From NCBI RefSeq assembly GCF_001500045.1, contig NZ_LQIX01000053.1, forward strand, positions 62,001 to 126,000: DNA of 64,000 nucleotides, in the 5' to 3' direction. Below the pieces are notes generated by a model that had not been told where the DNA came from, did not search any database, and was given only the letters and a program-made list of their open reading frames with translations. Made by a program: the position numbers and the translations under genes. The first letter of the stretch is position 1. Each line of letters begins with the position of its first letter. Positions 25,129 through 33,674 of this stretch are shown here, one piece after another. The stretch is from Mycobacterium sp. GA-1199. Lineage in GTDB: Bacteria > Actinomycetota > Actinomycetes > Mycobacteriales > Mycobacteriaceae.

Positions 25129-26486
25129 TTCGAAAAGTGAACGGACTACACGACAAACTCCACGACCTCTACGAAGAGGTCGCCAAGCGCAACGCAGGCG
25201 AGACCGAATTCCACCAATCCGTGTACGAGGTCCTCAACAGCCTCGGACCGGTGGTGGAGAAGCACCCCGAATACGTCGACTCCGAGGTCATTCGGCGACT
25301 GTGTGAACCCGAACGTCAGATCATCTTCCGGGTGCCCTGGGTCGACGACCGCGGCACCGTGCAGATCAACCGCGGCTTCCGCGTGGAGTTCAACTCTGCG
25401 CTGGGTCCGTTCAAGGGCGGCCTGCGGTTCCATCCGTCGGTCTACCTCGGAATCGTCAAATTCCTGGGCTTCGAGCAGATCTTCAAGAACTCGCTGACCG
25501 GCATGCCGATCGGCGGAGGCAAGGGCGGCGCCGACTTCGACCCCAAGGGCCGCTCCGACGAAGAGGTGATGCGGTTCTGTCAGTCGTTCATGACCGAGTT
25601 GTACCGCCATCTCGGCGAGTACACCGACGTACCCGCCGGAGACGCCGGTGTGGGCACACGTGAGATCGGTTTCCTCTTCGGGCAGTACAAGAGGATCACC
25701 AACCGCTACGAGTCGGGCACCCTCACGGGCAAGGGACTGACCTGGGGTGGTTCCCAGGTCCGCACGGAGGCGACGGGCTACGGGACGATCTTCTTCGTCA
25801 ACGAGATCCTCAAGGCCAACAACGACACGTTCGAGGGCAAGCGCGCGGTGGTGTCGGGTTCGGGCAACGTGGCGATCTACGCGATCGAGAAGATCCACGA
25901 ACTGGGCGGCACGGTGGTCGCGTGTTCGGATTCGAGCGGCTATGTCGTCGACGAGAAGGGCATCGACCTCGACGTCCTCAAGGAGGTCAAGGAGGTTCGC
26001 CGGGCCCGCATCGCCGACTACGTCGAGATTCGAGGTGGCACAGCGGAGTTCGTCGCCGATCGCAATGTGTGGGACGTTCCGTGTGAGATCGCGGTGCCGT
26101 GCGCCACCCAGAACGAGATCAACGGCGACGAAGCGCTCGCGCTGATCCAGAACGGGTGCCGCGTCGTAGCCGAAGGTGCGAACATGCCGTGCTCCCCCAC
26201 CGCGGTCAAGCATTTCGCCAACGCGGGTGTGACGTTCGCACCGGGTAAGGCGGCCAACGCCGGCGGCGTCGCCACCAGCGCGCTGGAGATGCAGCAGAAC
26301 GCCTCGCGGGACTCGTGGACATTCGCCGAAACCGAGATGCGGCTCGAGCAGATCATGCGGCGCATCCACAACCGCTGCCTGGTCACCGCCGAGGAGTACG
26401 GCCAACCCGGCAACTACGTGGCCGGCGCGAACATCGCGGGTTTCATCCGGGTGGCCGACGCCATGCTGGCGCTGGGCGTGGTCTGA
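25125..26486 (+). CDS. gdhA: NADP-specific glutamate dehydrogenase
   Basis: Assimilates ammonium by reductive amination of 2-oxoglutarate. The 453 residues match the hexameric small GDH. Substrate-binding Lys residues are in GPFKGGLRFHPS and MPIGGGKGGADFDPKG; the catalytic Asp is in VPAGDAGVG. The NADP domain carries VVSGSGNVAIYAIEK. The start at GTG 25125 overlaps metG; GTG 25137 is an alternative. M. smegmatis has the same metG-gdhA pair, while M. tuberculosis lacks this gene, pointing to a rapid grower. Confidence 0.95.
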   Translation: MIRKVNGLHDKLHDLYEEVAKRNAGETEFHQSVYEVLNSLGPVVEKHPEYVDSEVIRRLCEPERQIIFRVPWVDDRGTVQINRGFRVEFNSALGPFKGGLRFHPSVYLGIVKFLGFEQIFKNSLTGMPIGGGKGGADFDPKGRSDEEVMRFCQSFMTELYRHLGEYTDVPAGDAGVGTREIGFLFGQYKRITNRYESGTLTGKGLTWGGSQVRTEATGYGTIFFVNEILKANNDTFEGKRAVVSGSGNVAIYAIEKIHELGGTVVACSDSSGYVVDEKGIDLDVLKEVKEVRRARIADYVEIRGGTAEFVADRNVWDVPCEIAVPCATQNEINGDEALALIQNGCRVVAEGANMPCSPTAVKHFANAGVTFAPGKAANAGGVATSALEMQQNASRDSWTFAETEMRLEQIMRRIHNRCLVTAEEYGQPGNYVAGANIAGFIRVADAMLALGVV

Positions 26487-26512
26487 CACATGATGTGACG
26501 CGCGTCACAAAC

Positions 26513-26539
26513 TGTCACGCCCCGACGCCCGTCGGTGTC
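26513..26539 (+). promoter_or_regulatory. ECF41-type promoter candidate, copy 1
   Basis: TGTCAC at 26513-26518 is followed after 17 bases by TGTC at 26536-26539, nine bases before ATG 26548. The same arrangement, with GGTGTCTnGAGG at the downstream side, occurs before the second module. The upstream element matches the TGTCAC core known for ECF41 promoters. The message may be nearly leaderless. Confidence 0.6.
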
Positions 26540-26547
26540 TAGAGGGC

Positions 26548-27753
26548 ATGACTGATTTCACCGCACTCACAGACAAGGTCCCCACTACCCGAGTCGTCGT
26601 CATCGGCGGCGGTTACTCCGGAATTCTGGCGGCCAACCACCTGCGGCTACGCGACGACGTCGACGTCACGGTGGTCAACCCCAGACCGAAGTTCATCGAG
26701 CGGATCCGGCTCCACCAACTGGTCGCCGCCGGCTACGACGCCGGAGTTGACTACAGCACGCTGCTCGGCGAAGGAATCCGGCTCGTCGTCGACACCGCCA
26801 CGCGCATCGACACCGCCGCGCGCGCCGTGCGCCTGGCGTCCGGGCGTGAACTCGACTACGACTACGTCATCTACGCCGTCGGCAGTACCGGCACGGTGCC
26901 GCAAACCGTCCCCGGTGCGGCCGAATTCGCCTATCCGATAGCCGAATTCGAGCAGGCGCAGCGGCTGCGCACCGTCCTGGAAGCGCTGCACCCCGCGGCT
27001 CCCGTCACCGTCGTGGGCGCAGGCCTGACGGGCATCGAGACCGCCTCGGAGCTCGCCGAGCAGGGCCGCAACGTGACGCTGGTCTGTGGCGGGCGCCTCG
27101 GGCCGTCGCTGTCCGAACCTGGCCGACGCTCCACCGCCAAGGCGCTGGCCAAACTGGGTGTGACGGTCATGGAAGCCGACGTGGTCACCGAGGTACGCGC
27201 CGACGCGGTGGTCTTCGCCGACGGTGCAGTGCGTCCGAGCGCGGTGACCGTCTGGACCGCCGGGTTCGGTGTGCCGGAGCTGGCGTCAGCGAGCGGATTG
27301 CGCACCGACGCGATAGGACGCCTCATCACCGACGAGACGCTGACGAGCGTGGACGACGAGCGTATCGTCGCGGCCGGTGACTGTGCGGCCCCGTCGGATC
27401 AACCACTGCGGATGTGCTGTGCCACGGCAACGCAACTCGCTCCGCAGGCGGCGAACACCGTGCTGAGCCGCATCGAGGGCACCACGCCCGCCGCGTTCGA
27501 GTATGCGTACACCGGGTCCTGCATCAGCCTGGGGCGCCGCACCGCGACGCTGCAAGTCACGCGCAGGGACGACACCCCGGTGAACGTCTATCTCGCCGGA
27601 CGCGCCGTCGCCAAGTTCAAAGAGGCGGTCTGTAGGGGCACCCTGTGGGCGATGCGGCGCTCGGCCCGCAAGCCCGCCTGGACGTTCTGGCTCAAGGGCG
27701 GTCCGCGTCCCGCGCAGCCGGTTCCCGGGCCGAAGGTGGTCAGCAAGCCGTGA
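26548..27753 (+). CDS. NAD(P)/FAD-dependent oxidoreductase of an ECF41 module, copy 1
   Basis: Pyridine-nucleotide disulfide-type flavoprotein of 401 residues, similar in layout to type II NADH dehydrogenases. The FAD dinucleotide fold is VVVIGGGYSGILAANHL, the NAD fold VTVVGAGLTGIETASELAEQG, and the second FAD motif RIVAAGDCA. No membrane-anchoring helix is obvious. The electron acceptor is unknown. Its stop overlaps the start of the sigma-factor gene (GTGA). Oxidoreductases are among the standard partners of ECF41 sigma factors, which supports a functional pairing. Confidence 0.9.
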   Translation: MTDFTALTDKVPTTRVVVIGGGYSGILAANHLRLRDDVDVTVVNPRPKFIERIRLHQLVAAGYDAGVDYSTLLGEGIRLVVDTATRIDTAARAVRLASGRELDYDYVIYAVGSTGTVPQTVPGAAEFAYPIAEFEQAQRLRTVLEALHPAAPVTVVGAGLTGIETASELAEQGRNVTLVCGGRLGPSLSEPGRRSTAKALAKLGVTVMEADVVTEVRADAVVFADGAVRPSAVTVWTAGFGVPELASASGLRTDAIGRLITDETLTSVDDERIVAAGDCAAPSDQPLRMCCATATQLAPQAANTVLSRIEGTTPAAFEYAYTGSCISLGRRTATLQVTRRDDTPVNVYLAGRAVAKFKEAVCRGTLWAMRRSARKPAWTFWLKGGPRPAQPVPGPKVVSKP

Positions 27754-28655
27754 CCACCACACCGGGCGAGCATGCCGAGCGGTTCACCGTCCTGCGGCCG
27801 CTGCTGTTCACGATCGCCTACGAGATCCTGGGCAGCGCAACCGAATCCGACGATGTACTGCAGGACAGCTATCTCCGCTGGGCCGAGGTCGAGCTGAGCA
27901 CGGTGCGCGATACGAAGTCGTATCTGGCGCAGTTGGTGACCCGCGAGGCGCTCAACGCGCTGCGCGCCAGGTCCCGTCGGCGCGAGGACTACATCGGTCC
28001 GTGGCTACCGGAACCGCTGCTGCTCGAGTCGCGGGATGCGTCCTCCGATGTCGTGCTGGCCGAATCGGTGTCGATGGCGATGCTGGTCCTGCTCGAGACG
28101 CTGACCCCCGACGAGCGCGCCGTGTTCGTGCTGCGCGAGGTGTTCGGTTTCGACTACGACGAGATCGCGGGCGCGGTGGGCAGATCCGCGTCGACCGTGC
28201 GTCAGATGGCGCACCGCGCCCGTGAGCACGTCCACGCGCGGCGCAACCGGTTCGGTCCGGTGGACGAACGGCGCACCGAGCAGATCACCGAACAGTTCCT
28301 GGCCGCGGCGGCCACCGGCGACATGGAGGGGCTGATGTCGCTGCTGTCCCCCGGCGTCACGTGGACCGCGGACCACGGCGGCAAAGCCACCGCCATCCGC
28401 AGGCCCGTCGTCGGTGCACGCAGGGTGGCCGCGCTCATGGCACGGCTGTTCCAGGTGGCCAGACAGACACCGGAGATCCGTTTCGAGACGGCGGTCTACA
28501 ACAGTGCGCCCGCGGTGGTCGTCTACACCGGCGACCACCTCGAGGGACTGTTCGTCTTCGAGGTGATCGAGGACAAGATCACGAACCTTTACGCGATGCG
28601 CAATCCGGACAAGCTGGCCGGCATCACGATTCCCCGCAGCATCAGCCGCCAGTGA
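27750..28655 (+). CDS. ECF41-type RNA polymerase sigma factor (SigJ-like), copy 1
   Basis: A 301-residue ECF sigma factor. Region 2 contains FTIAYEILGSATESDDVLQDSYLRW, the linker has GPWLPEPLL, and region 4 has LREVFGFDYDEIAGAVGRSASTVRQM. A C-terminal SnoaL-like domain ends with NPDKL at residues 285-289, the motif by which ECF41 proteins are recognised. In ECF41 members the C-terminal domain replaces a separate anti-sigma factor and modulates activity; no anti-sigma gene is present here. It starts at GTG overlapping the oxidoreductase stop. Confidence 0.92.
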   Translation: MTTTPGEHAERFTVLRPLLFTIAYEILGSATESDDVLQDSYLRWAEVELSTVRDTKSYLAQLVTREALNALRARSRRREDYIGPWLPEPLLLESRDASSDVVLAESVSMAMLVLLETLTPDERAVFVLREVFGFDYDEIAGAVGRSASTVRQMAHRAREHVHARRNRFGPVDERRTEQITEQFLAAAATGDMEGLMSLLSPGVTWTADHGGKATAIRRPVVGARRVAALMARLFQVARQTPEIRFETAVYNSAPAVVVYTGDHLEGLFVFEVIEDKITNLYAMRNPDKLAGITIPRSISRQ

Positions 28656-28679
28656 CCTCTGCCACATTCCGCGCCGAGG

Positions 28680-28706
28680 TGTCACACTGCGGACATGTCC
28701 GGTGTC
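28680..28706 (+). promoter_or_regulatory. ECF41-type promoter candidate, copy 2
   Basis: TGTCAC at 28680-28685 and TGTC at 28703-28706 have the same 17-base spacing as copy 1, and both are followed by T-C/A-GAGG. It lies just after the first sigma gene and 76 bases before the second oxidoreductase start. Confidence 0.6.
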
Positions 28707-28782
28707 TCGAGGTCAGACCGGCTCTGAGCCCAACCGCCACCCCCGGCGGCCCACGGCAGGCCGGATGACCGAGGAGATCGAC

Positions 28783-29952
28783 ATGACCGAAATGACCAAC
28801 AACGTCGTTGTGATCGGTGGCGGCTACGCGGGGGTGATGGCCGCGAACCGGCTGGCCCCGCACGCCCGCGTGACACTGGTGAATCCGCGCGCCGAGTTCG
28901 TCGAGCGAATCCGCCTGCACCAGCTGGTCGCCGGCAACGACGACGCCGTCGCCGACTACTCGGCGGTGCTGTCGGGGGCTGTCCGGCTCGTGGTCGACGG
29001 GGCTTCGCGGATCGACGCGGCGGCCCGCGCGGTGACGCTGGGCTCCGGTGCGTCGTTGCCGTACGACTACCTGGTGTACGCCGTCGGCAGTACGGGCAAT
29101 ATCCCGGCGGCGGTGCCCGGTGCCGCCGAGTTCGCTTACCCGCTCAGTGAATTGGAACAGGCGCAACGGCTGACCGCCCGGATGGCCGACGTTCCGCAGC
29201 CAGCGCCGGTGGTCGTGGTCGGCGGCGGGTTGACCGGTATCGAGACCGCGACCGAACTCGCCGAGACCGGCCGCCCCGTCACGTTGGTGACCGACGTGCT
29301 CGGGCCCTCCCTGGCGGCCGGCGGCCGCCGATCGGTGACCAAGCGGTTGGTCAAGCTGGGGGTCGTCGTCGTCGAGGGCAGCGCGGTCGGGGAAGTCCGG
29401 GCCGACCGGGTGGTGCTGGCCGACGGTCGTGAGGTGCCGGCCGCCGTGACGGTGTGGACCGCCGGCTTCGGCGTGCCCGGTCTGGCCGCCGCCAGTGGCC
29501 TGGCCACCGACACGCTCGGACGGCTCCTCACCGACGAGACGCTGACCAGCGTCGACGACATGCGCATCGTGGGTGCTGGGGATGCGGCGTCACCGTCGGA
29601 CCTGCCGTGGCGCATGAGTTGCCAGGCCGCGCTCCCGCTCGGCGCACAGGCCGCGAACACGGTGCTGGCGCGACTCGCCGGCGATGACCCGGCCGCGGTG
29701 AACCATGCGATGGCCGGGCAGTGCATCAGCCTGGGCCGCAACGCCGGCACGTTCCAGTTCGCCGACGTCGACGACACCCCGCGTCGTTGGTACATCGGTG
29801 GCCGCACGGGTGCCCTGGTCAAGGAGCAGGTGTGCCGTTTGACGCTGAAGTGGATTCGCGGCGAGGCCGACAAGCCGGGCTCCTACACCTGGAAGACGAA
29901 CCCGCGCCGGGAGCAGCAGGTTGTCTCGACACAGGCGGTTCCGAGCCGATGA
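28783..29952 (+). CDS. NAD(P)/FAD-dependent oxidoreductase of an ECF41 module, copy 2
   Basis: Paralogue of the 26548-27753 protein, 389 residues. FAD fold VVVIGGGYAGVMAANRL, NAD fold VVVVGGGLTGIETATELAETG, and RIVGAGDAA are visible; shared blocks include FVERIRLHQLVAG, VYAVGSTGN, VWTAGFGVP and DETLTSVDD. I chose ATG 28783, preceded by GAGGAG at suitable distance; ATG 28765 and a GTG inside the promoter motif are alternatives. It overlaps the following sigma gene by ATGA. The substrate is unknown. Confidence 0.9.
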   Translation: MTEMTNNVVVIGGGYAGVMAANRLAPHARVTLVNPRAEFVERIRLHQLVAGNDDAVADYSAVLSGAVRLVVDGASRIDAAARAVTLGSGASLPYDYLVYAVGSTGNIPAAVPGAAEFAYPLSELEQAQRLTARMADVPQPAPVVVVGGGLTGIETATELAETGRPVTLVTDVLGPSLAAGGRRSVTKRLVKLGVVVVEGSAVGEVRADRVVLADGREVPAAVTVWTAGFGVPGLAAASGLATDTLGRLLTDETLTSVDDMRIVGAGDAASPSDLPWRMSCQAALPLGAQAANTVLARLAGDDPAAVNHAMAGQCISLGRNAGTFQFADVDDTPRRWYIGGRTGALVKEQVCRLTLKWIRGEADKPGSYTWKTNPRREQQVVSTQAVPSR

Positions 29953-30851
29953 GCGACACGGGTGACGAACACGCCGAACGGTTCACGGTGCTGCGTCCGC
30001 TGCTGTTCACGATCGCCTACGAGATCATCGGCAGCGCAACCGAAGCCGACGATGTGTTGCAGGAGAGCTACCTGCGCTGGGCCGAGGTCGACCTTGCCGC
30101 GGTGCGCGACACCAAGGCCTACCTCGCCCAGCTCGTCACCCGTCAGTCACTCAACGCGCTGCGGGCACAGTCGCGAAGGCGCGAGGAGTACGTCGGCCCG
30201 TGGCTTCCTGAACCGTTGTTGCTCGATGCACACGATCCGGCATCGGATGTCGTTCTGGCCGAGTCGGTTTCGATGGCGATGCTCGTCGTGCTGGAGACCC
30301 TGAGCCCGGACGAGCGCGCGGTGTTCGTGCTGCGTGAGGTGTTCGGTTTCGGTCACGACGAGATCGCCGAGGCGGTCGGCAAGTCGGCGGCCGCCGTACG
30401 TCAAATGGCGCACCGGGCCCGCGAACACGTGCAGTCGCGGCGAAAGCGGTTCGAGCCGGTCGATCCCAAGGTGTCGATGGAGATCACCGAGCGGTTCTTC
30501 GCGGCCGCGTCCACCGGCGACGTCGATGCACTGCTGGAGATGTTGACCGACGACGTCGAATGGACAGCCGACTCCGCAGGCAAGGTCAGCGCGGCGCGGC
30601 GGCCGGTGGTCGGCGCCGACAAGGTCGCCAGGGTCCTCATCGGGCTGGTGCGGGTCGCGGGCGAGGCCGGCCGGGTGGAAACGGCGATGTACAACAACGC
30701 GCCCGCACTCAAGCTCTACCTGGGCGACCACTTCGAGGGGCTCGTCAGCCTCGAGATCACCGAGGGCCGGATCTCGCACTTCTACGTGATGCGCAACCCG
30801 GACAAGTTGGCCGGGGTGGACATCCCGCGGGAAGTCACGCGCAGCATCTGA
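29949..30851 (+). CDS. ECF41-type RNA polymerase sigma factor (SigJ-like), copy 2
   Basis: Paralogue of the first sigma factor, 300 residues. It has the same region 2 (FTIAYEIIGSATEADDVLQ), GPWLPEPLL linker, region 4 (FGHDEIAEAVGKSAAAVRQM), SnoaL-like C-terminal domain and NPDKL motif at residues 283-287. The region 4 recognition helix is close to that of copy 1, so cross-recognition of the two promoters is likely. Divergence is greater in the C-terminal domain (WTADSAGKVSAARRPVVG against WTADHGGKATAIRRPVVG), which may give different signals. Confidence 0.92.
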   Translation: MSDTGDEHAERFTVLRPLLFTIAYEIIGSATEADDVLQESYLRWAEVDLAAVRDTKAYLAQLVTRQSLNALRAQSRRREEYVGPWLPEPLLLDAHDPASDVVLAESVSMAMLVVLETLSPDERAVFVLREVFGFGHDEIAEAVGKSAAAVRQMAHRAREHVQSRRKRFEPVDPKVSMEITERFFAAASTGDVDALLEMLTDDVEWTADSAGKVSAARRPVVGADKVARVLIGLVRVAGEAGRVETAMYNNAPALKLYLGDHFEGLVSLEITEGRISHFYVMRNPDKLAGVDIPREVTRSI

Positions 30852-30863
30852 CAAGCTGAGTCG

Positions 30864-32123
30864 GTGCGCATCGACCTGCTCGGCGACCTCGGCAGCGCCC
30901 CAGCGGTTCTGCGCGCCGTCGGATACGCCGCGGCCGATCGTGGGCTGGCGCCGCCTGCCGCGCTGATCGGCGAGTGGTTCGGCTCGGGTGCGGTCATCGC
31001 GCCCTCTGTGAACGTCGCGCCGGTCGAGTGTTCGCGGGTGTTCGACGTGCCTGTGGGATCGGGGTCCGGGGACGCGGTGGGGGGCGGCTGGTTCGGCTAT
31101 CTGTCGTATCCGGATGCGGCGGCCGACGGTCTCGGTCCGCGGATCCCCGAGGCTGCCGGCGGCTGGTCGGACTGCGTGTTGCGCCAGGACGGCGACGGGC
31201 GGTGGTGGTTTGAAAGCCTATCCGACGCAACGCTTCCCGATTGGGTCGCCGACGCGCTGCGAGTGCCGGCCGCCCCGCGGCCGTCGGACGTCGAGTGGGG
31301 TGAGGCCGATCGCGATGCGCACCGCCGGGGGATGCTGGACTGCCTGGAGGCGATCGCCGCAGGGGAGGTCTACCAGGCGTGTGTGTGCACGCAGTTCCGC
31401 GGCCGGCTCGAGGGGTCGTCCCTGGATTTCTTCGCCGACGCCGTGCAACGCACGTCGCCCGCGCGTGCGGCGTATCTCGCGGGAAGCTGGGGGGCGGTGG
31501 CGTCGTTGTCGCCGGAACTGTTCCTGCGCAGGCGCGGTGACCACATCGCGTCGAGCCCGATCAAGGGCACGCTGCCGCGTTCGGCCGATCCGGAAGCGCT
31601 GCGCCGCTCGGTCAAAGATGTCGCCGAGAACATCATGATTGTGGACCTGGTGCGCAATGACCTGGGACGGGTCGCCGATGTCGGCACGGTGACGGTGCCC
31701 GAATTACTGGTGGTGCAACCGGCACCCGGGGTGTGGCATCTGGTGTCGACGGTATCCGCGCGGGTGCCGGTCGATGTGCCGATGTCGACGGTGCTCGATG
31801 CGACGTTCCCACCGGCGTCGGTGACGGGGACACCGAAGACCCGGGCACGCCACCTGCTCGAAGACTGGGAACCGGCCAGGCGCGGAATCTACTGTGGCAC
31901 AGCTGGTTTGGCTTCTCCAGTGGCGGGGTGCGAACTCAACGTGGCGATCCGGACGGTGGAATTCGACGCGTCGGGCAACGCGGTCCTCGGCGTCGGCGGC
32001 GGTATCACCGCCGACTCGGATCCGGATCGCGAGTGGGAAGAGTGCCTGCACAAGGCGGCACCGATCATTGGTACTGGCGACATCGTTCGACGAGTATCTC
32101 CGCCAGCCGTGCCGGCTCACTGA
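30864..32123 (+). CDS. pabB: Aminodeoxychorismate synthase component I
   Basis: Chorismate-utilising enzyme for p-aminobenzoate and folate, 419 residues. Family motifs are GEVYQACVCTQF, SSPIKGTLPRS (Lys of the active site), DLVRNDLGRV, PPASVTGTPKTRA and GIYCGTAGL. It is shorter than TrpE and corresponds to Rv1005c by context, next to rsmI and pmt. Anthranilate synthase-like activity cannot be excluded from sequence alone. The 3' end overlaps the converging hydrolase gene by 59 bases. Confidence 0.9.
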   Translation: MRIDLLGDLGSAPAVLRAVGYAAADRGLAPPAALIGEWFGSGAVIAPSVNVAPVECSRVFDVPVGSGSGDAVGGGWFGYLSYPDAAADGLGPRIPEAAGGWSDCVLRQDGDGRWWFESLSDATLPDWVADALRVPAAPRPSDVEWGEADRDAHRRGMLDCLEAIAAGEVYQACVCTQFRGRLEGSSLDFFADAVQRTSPARAAYLAGSWGAVASLSPELFLRRRGDHIASSPIKGTLPRSADPEALRRSVKDVAENIMIVDLVRNDLGRVADVGTVTVPELLVVQPAPGVWHLVSTVSARVPVDVPMSTVLDATFPPASVTGTPKTRARHLLEDWEPARRGIYCGTAGLASPVAGCELNVAIRTVEFDASGNAVLGVGGGITADSDPDREWEECLHKAAPIIGTGDIVRRVSPPAVPAH

Positions 32124-32802
32124 CCATCGCCATATGACAGGTCTCCATCTCGACGATGGTCTGGACGCCACCGATCGCCTCGATGGCCTTGCGTTGGAAC
32201 TCGCACGACAACGCCCGATCTCGTCGGGTCATGATCCAGGTTCGCGGTATGTCGTCCGTCATCCCCTGACGCGAAACTTTTTCGGCGAGGATGTGGGGTG
32301 ACTCCGGATACAGCCGATCGGCCATGAACCGGCGTTGAGCGGCAGCGGTTCCGTTGAGGAAACCGATCCTGACCATCCAGGCGGGCGTCACCGCGATAAT
32401 GGAGCGCTTCGCACGACGTCGAGCGATACGTGCGAACAAACCGGTGATGGTGTCCGCCAGGGCTTTCCCTTCGGGTGGAACGAACGCCGCCACGAAAATC
32501 ATCTCGCGCACGCGGGACGATCCGAGTTTGGTGACGACGCCTGGAACGGTGAGTCCGGCCATGGAATGGCCGGCAATGACGACTTCGCTGCAACCAGCAT
32601 CTTCGATGTCACGGACCACCGAATCGACGAAGTCGGCGATGGTGAGCGTGTGCAAGTCCCCCTGTTTCCCACGACGACCGGGCAGGTCGACCGCGACCAC
32701 GGTCAGCTCCGGCTCTCGGCGATGAATCTCGTCGATTGTCAGGTCCCACGAGTCTGCGGCCAGTCCGCCGCCGTGAACCAGCACGAGTGCGGGCAGTGCC
32801 AT
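32065..32802 (-). CDS. Alpha/beta hydrolase, esterase-like
   Basis: A 245-residue soluble hydrolase. The oxyanion region LVHGGGLAADSW, the nucleophile elbow GHSMAGLT (Ser), and a His in ETCHMAMVSEP near the C terminus fit the alpha/beta-hydrolase triad. It resembles plant methylesterase/hydroxynitrile-lyase-like proteins. The substrate is unknown. Its stop lies inside the pabB coding region on the other strand, an unusually long convergent overlap of 59 bases. It is 12 bases after rsmI on the same strand. Confidence 0.87.
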   Translation of the reverse strand: MALPALVLVHGGGLAADSWDLTIDEIHRREPELTVVAVDLPGRRGKQGDLHTLTIADFVDSVVRDIEDAGCSEVVIAGHSMAGLTVPGVVTKLGSSRVREMIFVAAFVPPEGKALADTITGLFARIARRRAKRSIIAVTPAWMVRIGFLNGTAAAQRRFMADRLYPESPHILAEKVSRQGMTDDIPRTWIMTRRDRALSCEFQRKAIEAIGGVQTIVEMETCHMAMVSEPARLAEILVERCRQYQ

Positions 32803-32814
32803 GGCCGGACCCCC

Positions 32815-33651
32815 TCACTGCCGGGAACGCAGAACCGCATCGTAGAGCTCACGCCGAGACGGCGAGCCCGGATTCGCCGCGACCACCTCGGCGCACGCGT
32901 CCTTGACCCGCGCACCGCCGTCGACCAACCGTTGGACCGCGGCCACCAGTGTTTCGAGGTCGGCTTTCGGGACGGCGCCTGCCAGCACGACGGTGATCTC
33001 GCCGAGCACCCCGTCGGCGGCCCAGTCGGCCAGCTCGTCGAGCCGGCCGCGGACGATCTCCTCGTGCGTCTTGGTCAGCTCCCGGCATACCACCGCGCGG
33101 CGGTCGGGTCCGAGCACGTCGACCGCGTCGGCGAGCATGGCCGCCAGCCGGCGGGGCGACTCGAAGAACACACAGGTCCGCTGCTCGGTCGCCAACGTCG
33201 AGAGCCACGTCCTGCGCGCGGCCTGCTTGCGAGGCGCGAATCCCTCGAAGCAGAACCGCTCGGCCGGTAGCCCCGAGACCGCCAGAGCCGTCGTCACCGC
33301 CGACGGCCCGGGCAGGCAGGCGACTGGGAGCCCGGCATCGATACACGCCGTCACCAGGCGATAACCGGGGTCGCTGATCAACGGCATACCGGCGTCGCTC
33401 ACCAGCAGCACCGTCGCGCCCGTCCGGATCCCGTCGAGCAGGCCCGCGATCCGCGACGCCTCGTTCTGGTCGTAGAGGCTGACCACCTTCGCGGTCAGCC
33501 TCACTTCGAGGGACTGGGCCAGCGTGCGGACCCGGCGGGTGTCCTCGGCGGCGATGACGTCGGCGCTACCCAGCGCGCTGACCAGCCGCGCGGAGGCATC
33601 GGAGGGCTGGCCCAGCGGCGTGGCGCCGATGAGCAGTCGTCCGGGGCTCAT
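32815..33651 (-). CDS. rsmI: 16S rRNA (cytidine1402-2'-O)-methyltransferase
   Basis: SAM-dependent tetrapyrrole-methylase-fold enzyme that modifies C1402 in the ribosomal decoding centre. The 278 residues contain LIGATPLGQPSD, AAEDTRRVRTL, VSDAGMPLISDPGYRLV, PGPSAVTTALAVSGLP, and ELTKTHEEIVRG. It is divergent from pmt by 23 bases, as in M. tuberculosis (Rv1003 and Rv1002c). Confidence 0.95.
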   Translation of the reverse strand: MSPGRLLIGATPLGQPSDASARLVSALGSADVIAAEDTRRVRTLAQSLEVRLTAKVVSLYDQNEASRIAGLLDGIRTGATVLLVSDAGMPLISDPGYRLVTACIDAGLPVACLPGPSAVTTALAVSGLPAERFCFEGFAPRKQAARRTWLSTLATEQRTCVFFESPRRLAAMLADAVDVLGPDRRAVVCRELTKTHEEIVRGRLDELADWAADGVLGEITVVLAGAVPKADLETLVAAVQRLVDGGARVKDACAEVVAANPGSPSRRELYDAVLRSRQ

Positions 33652-33674
33652 GCCGACAGCCTACGATCGCACTC

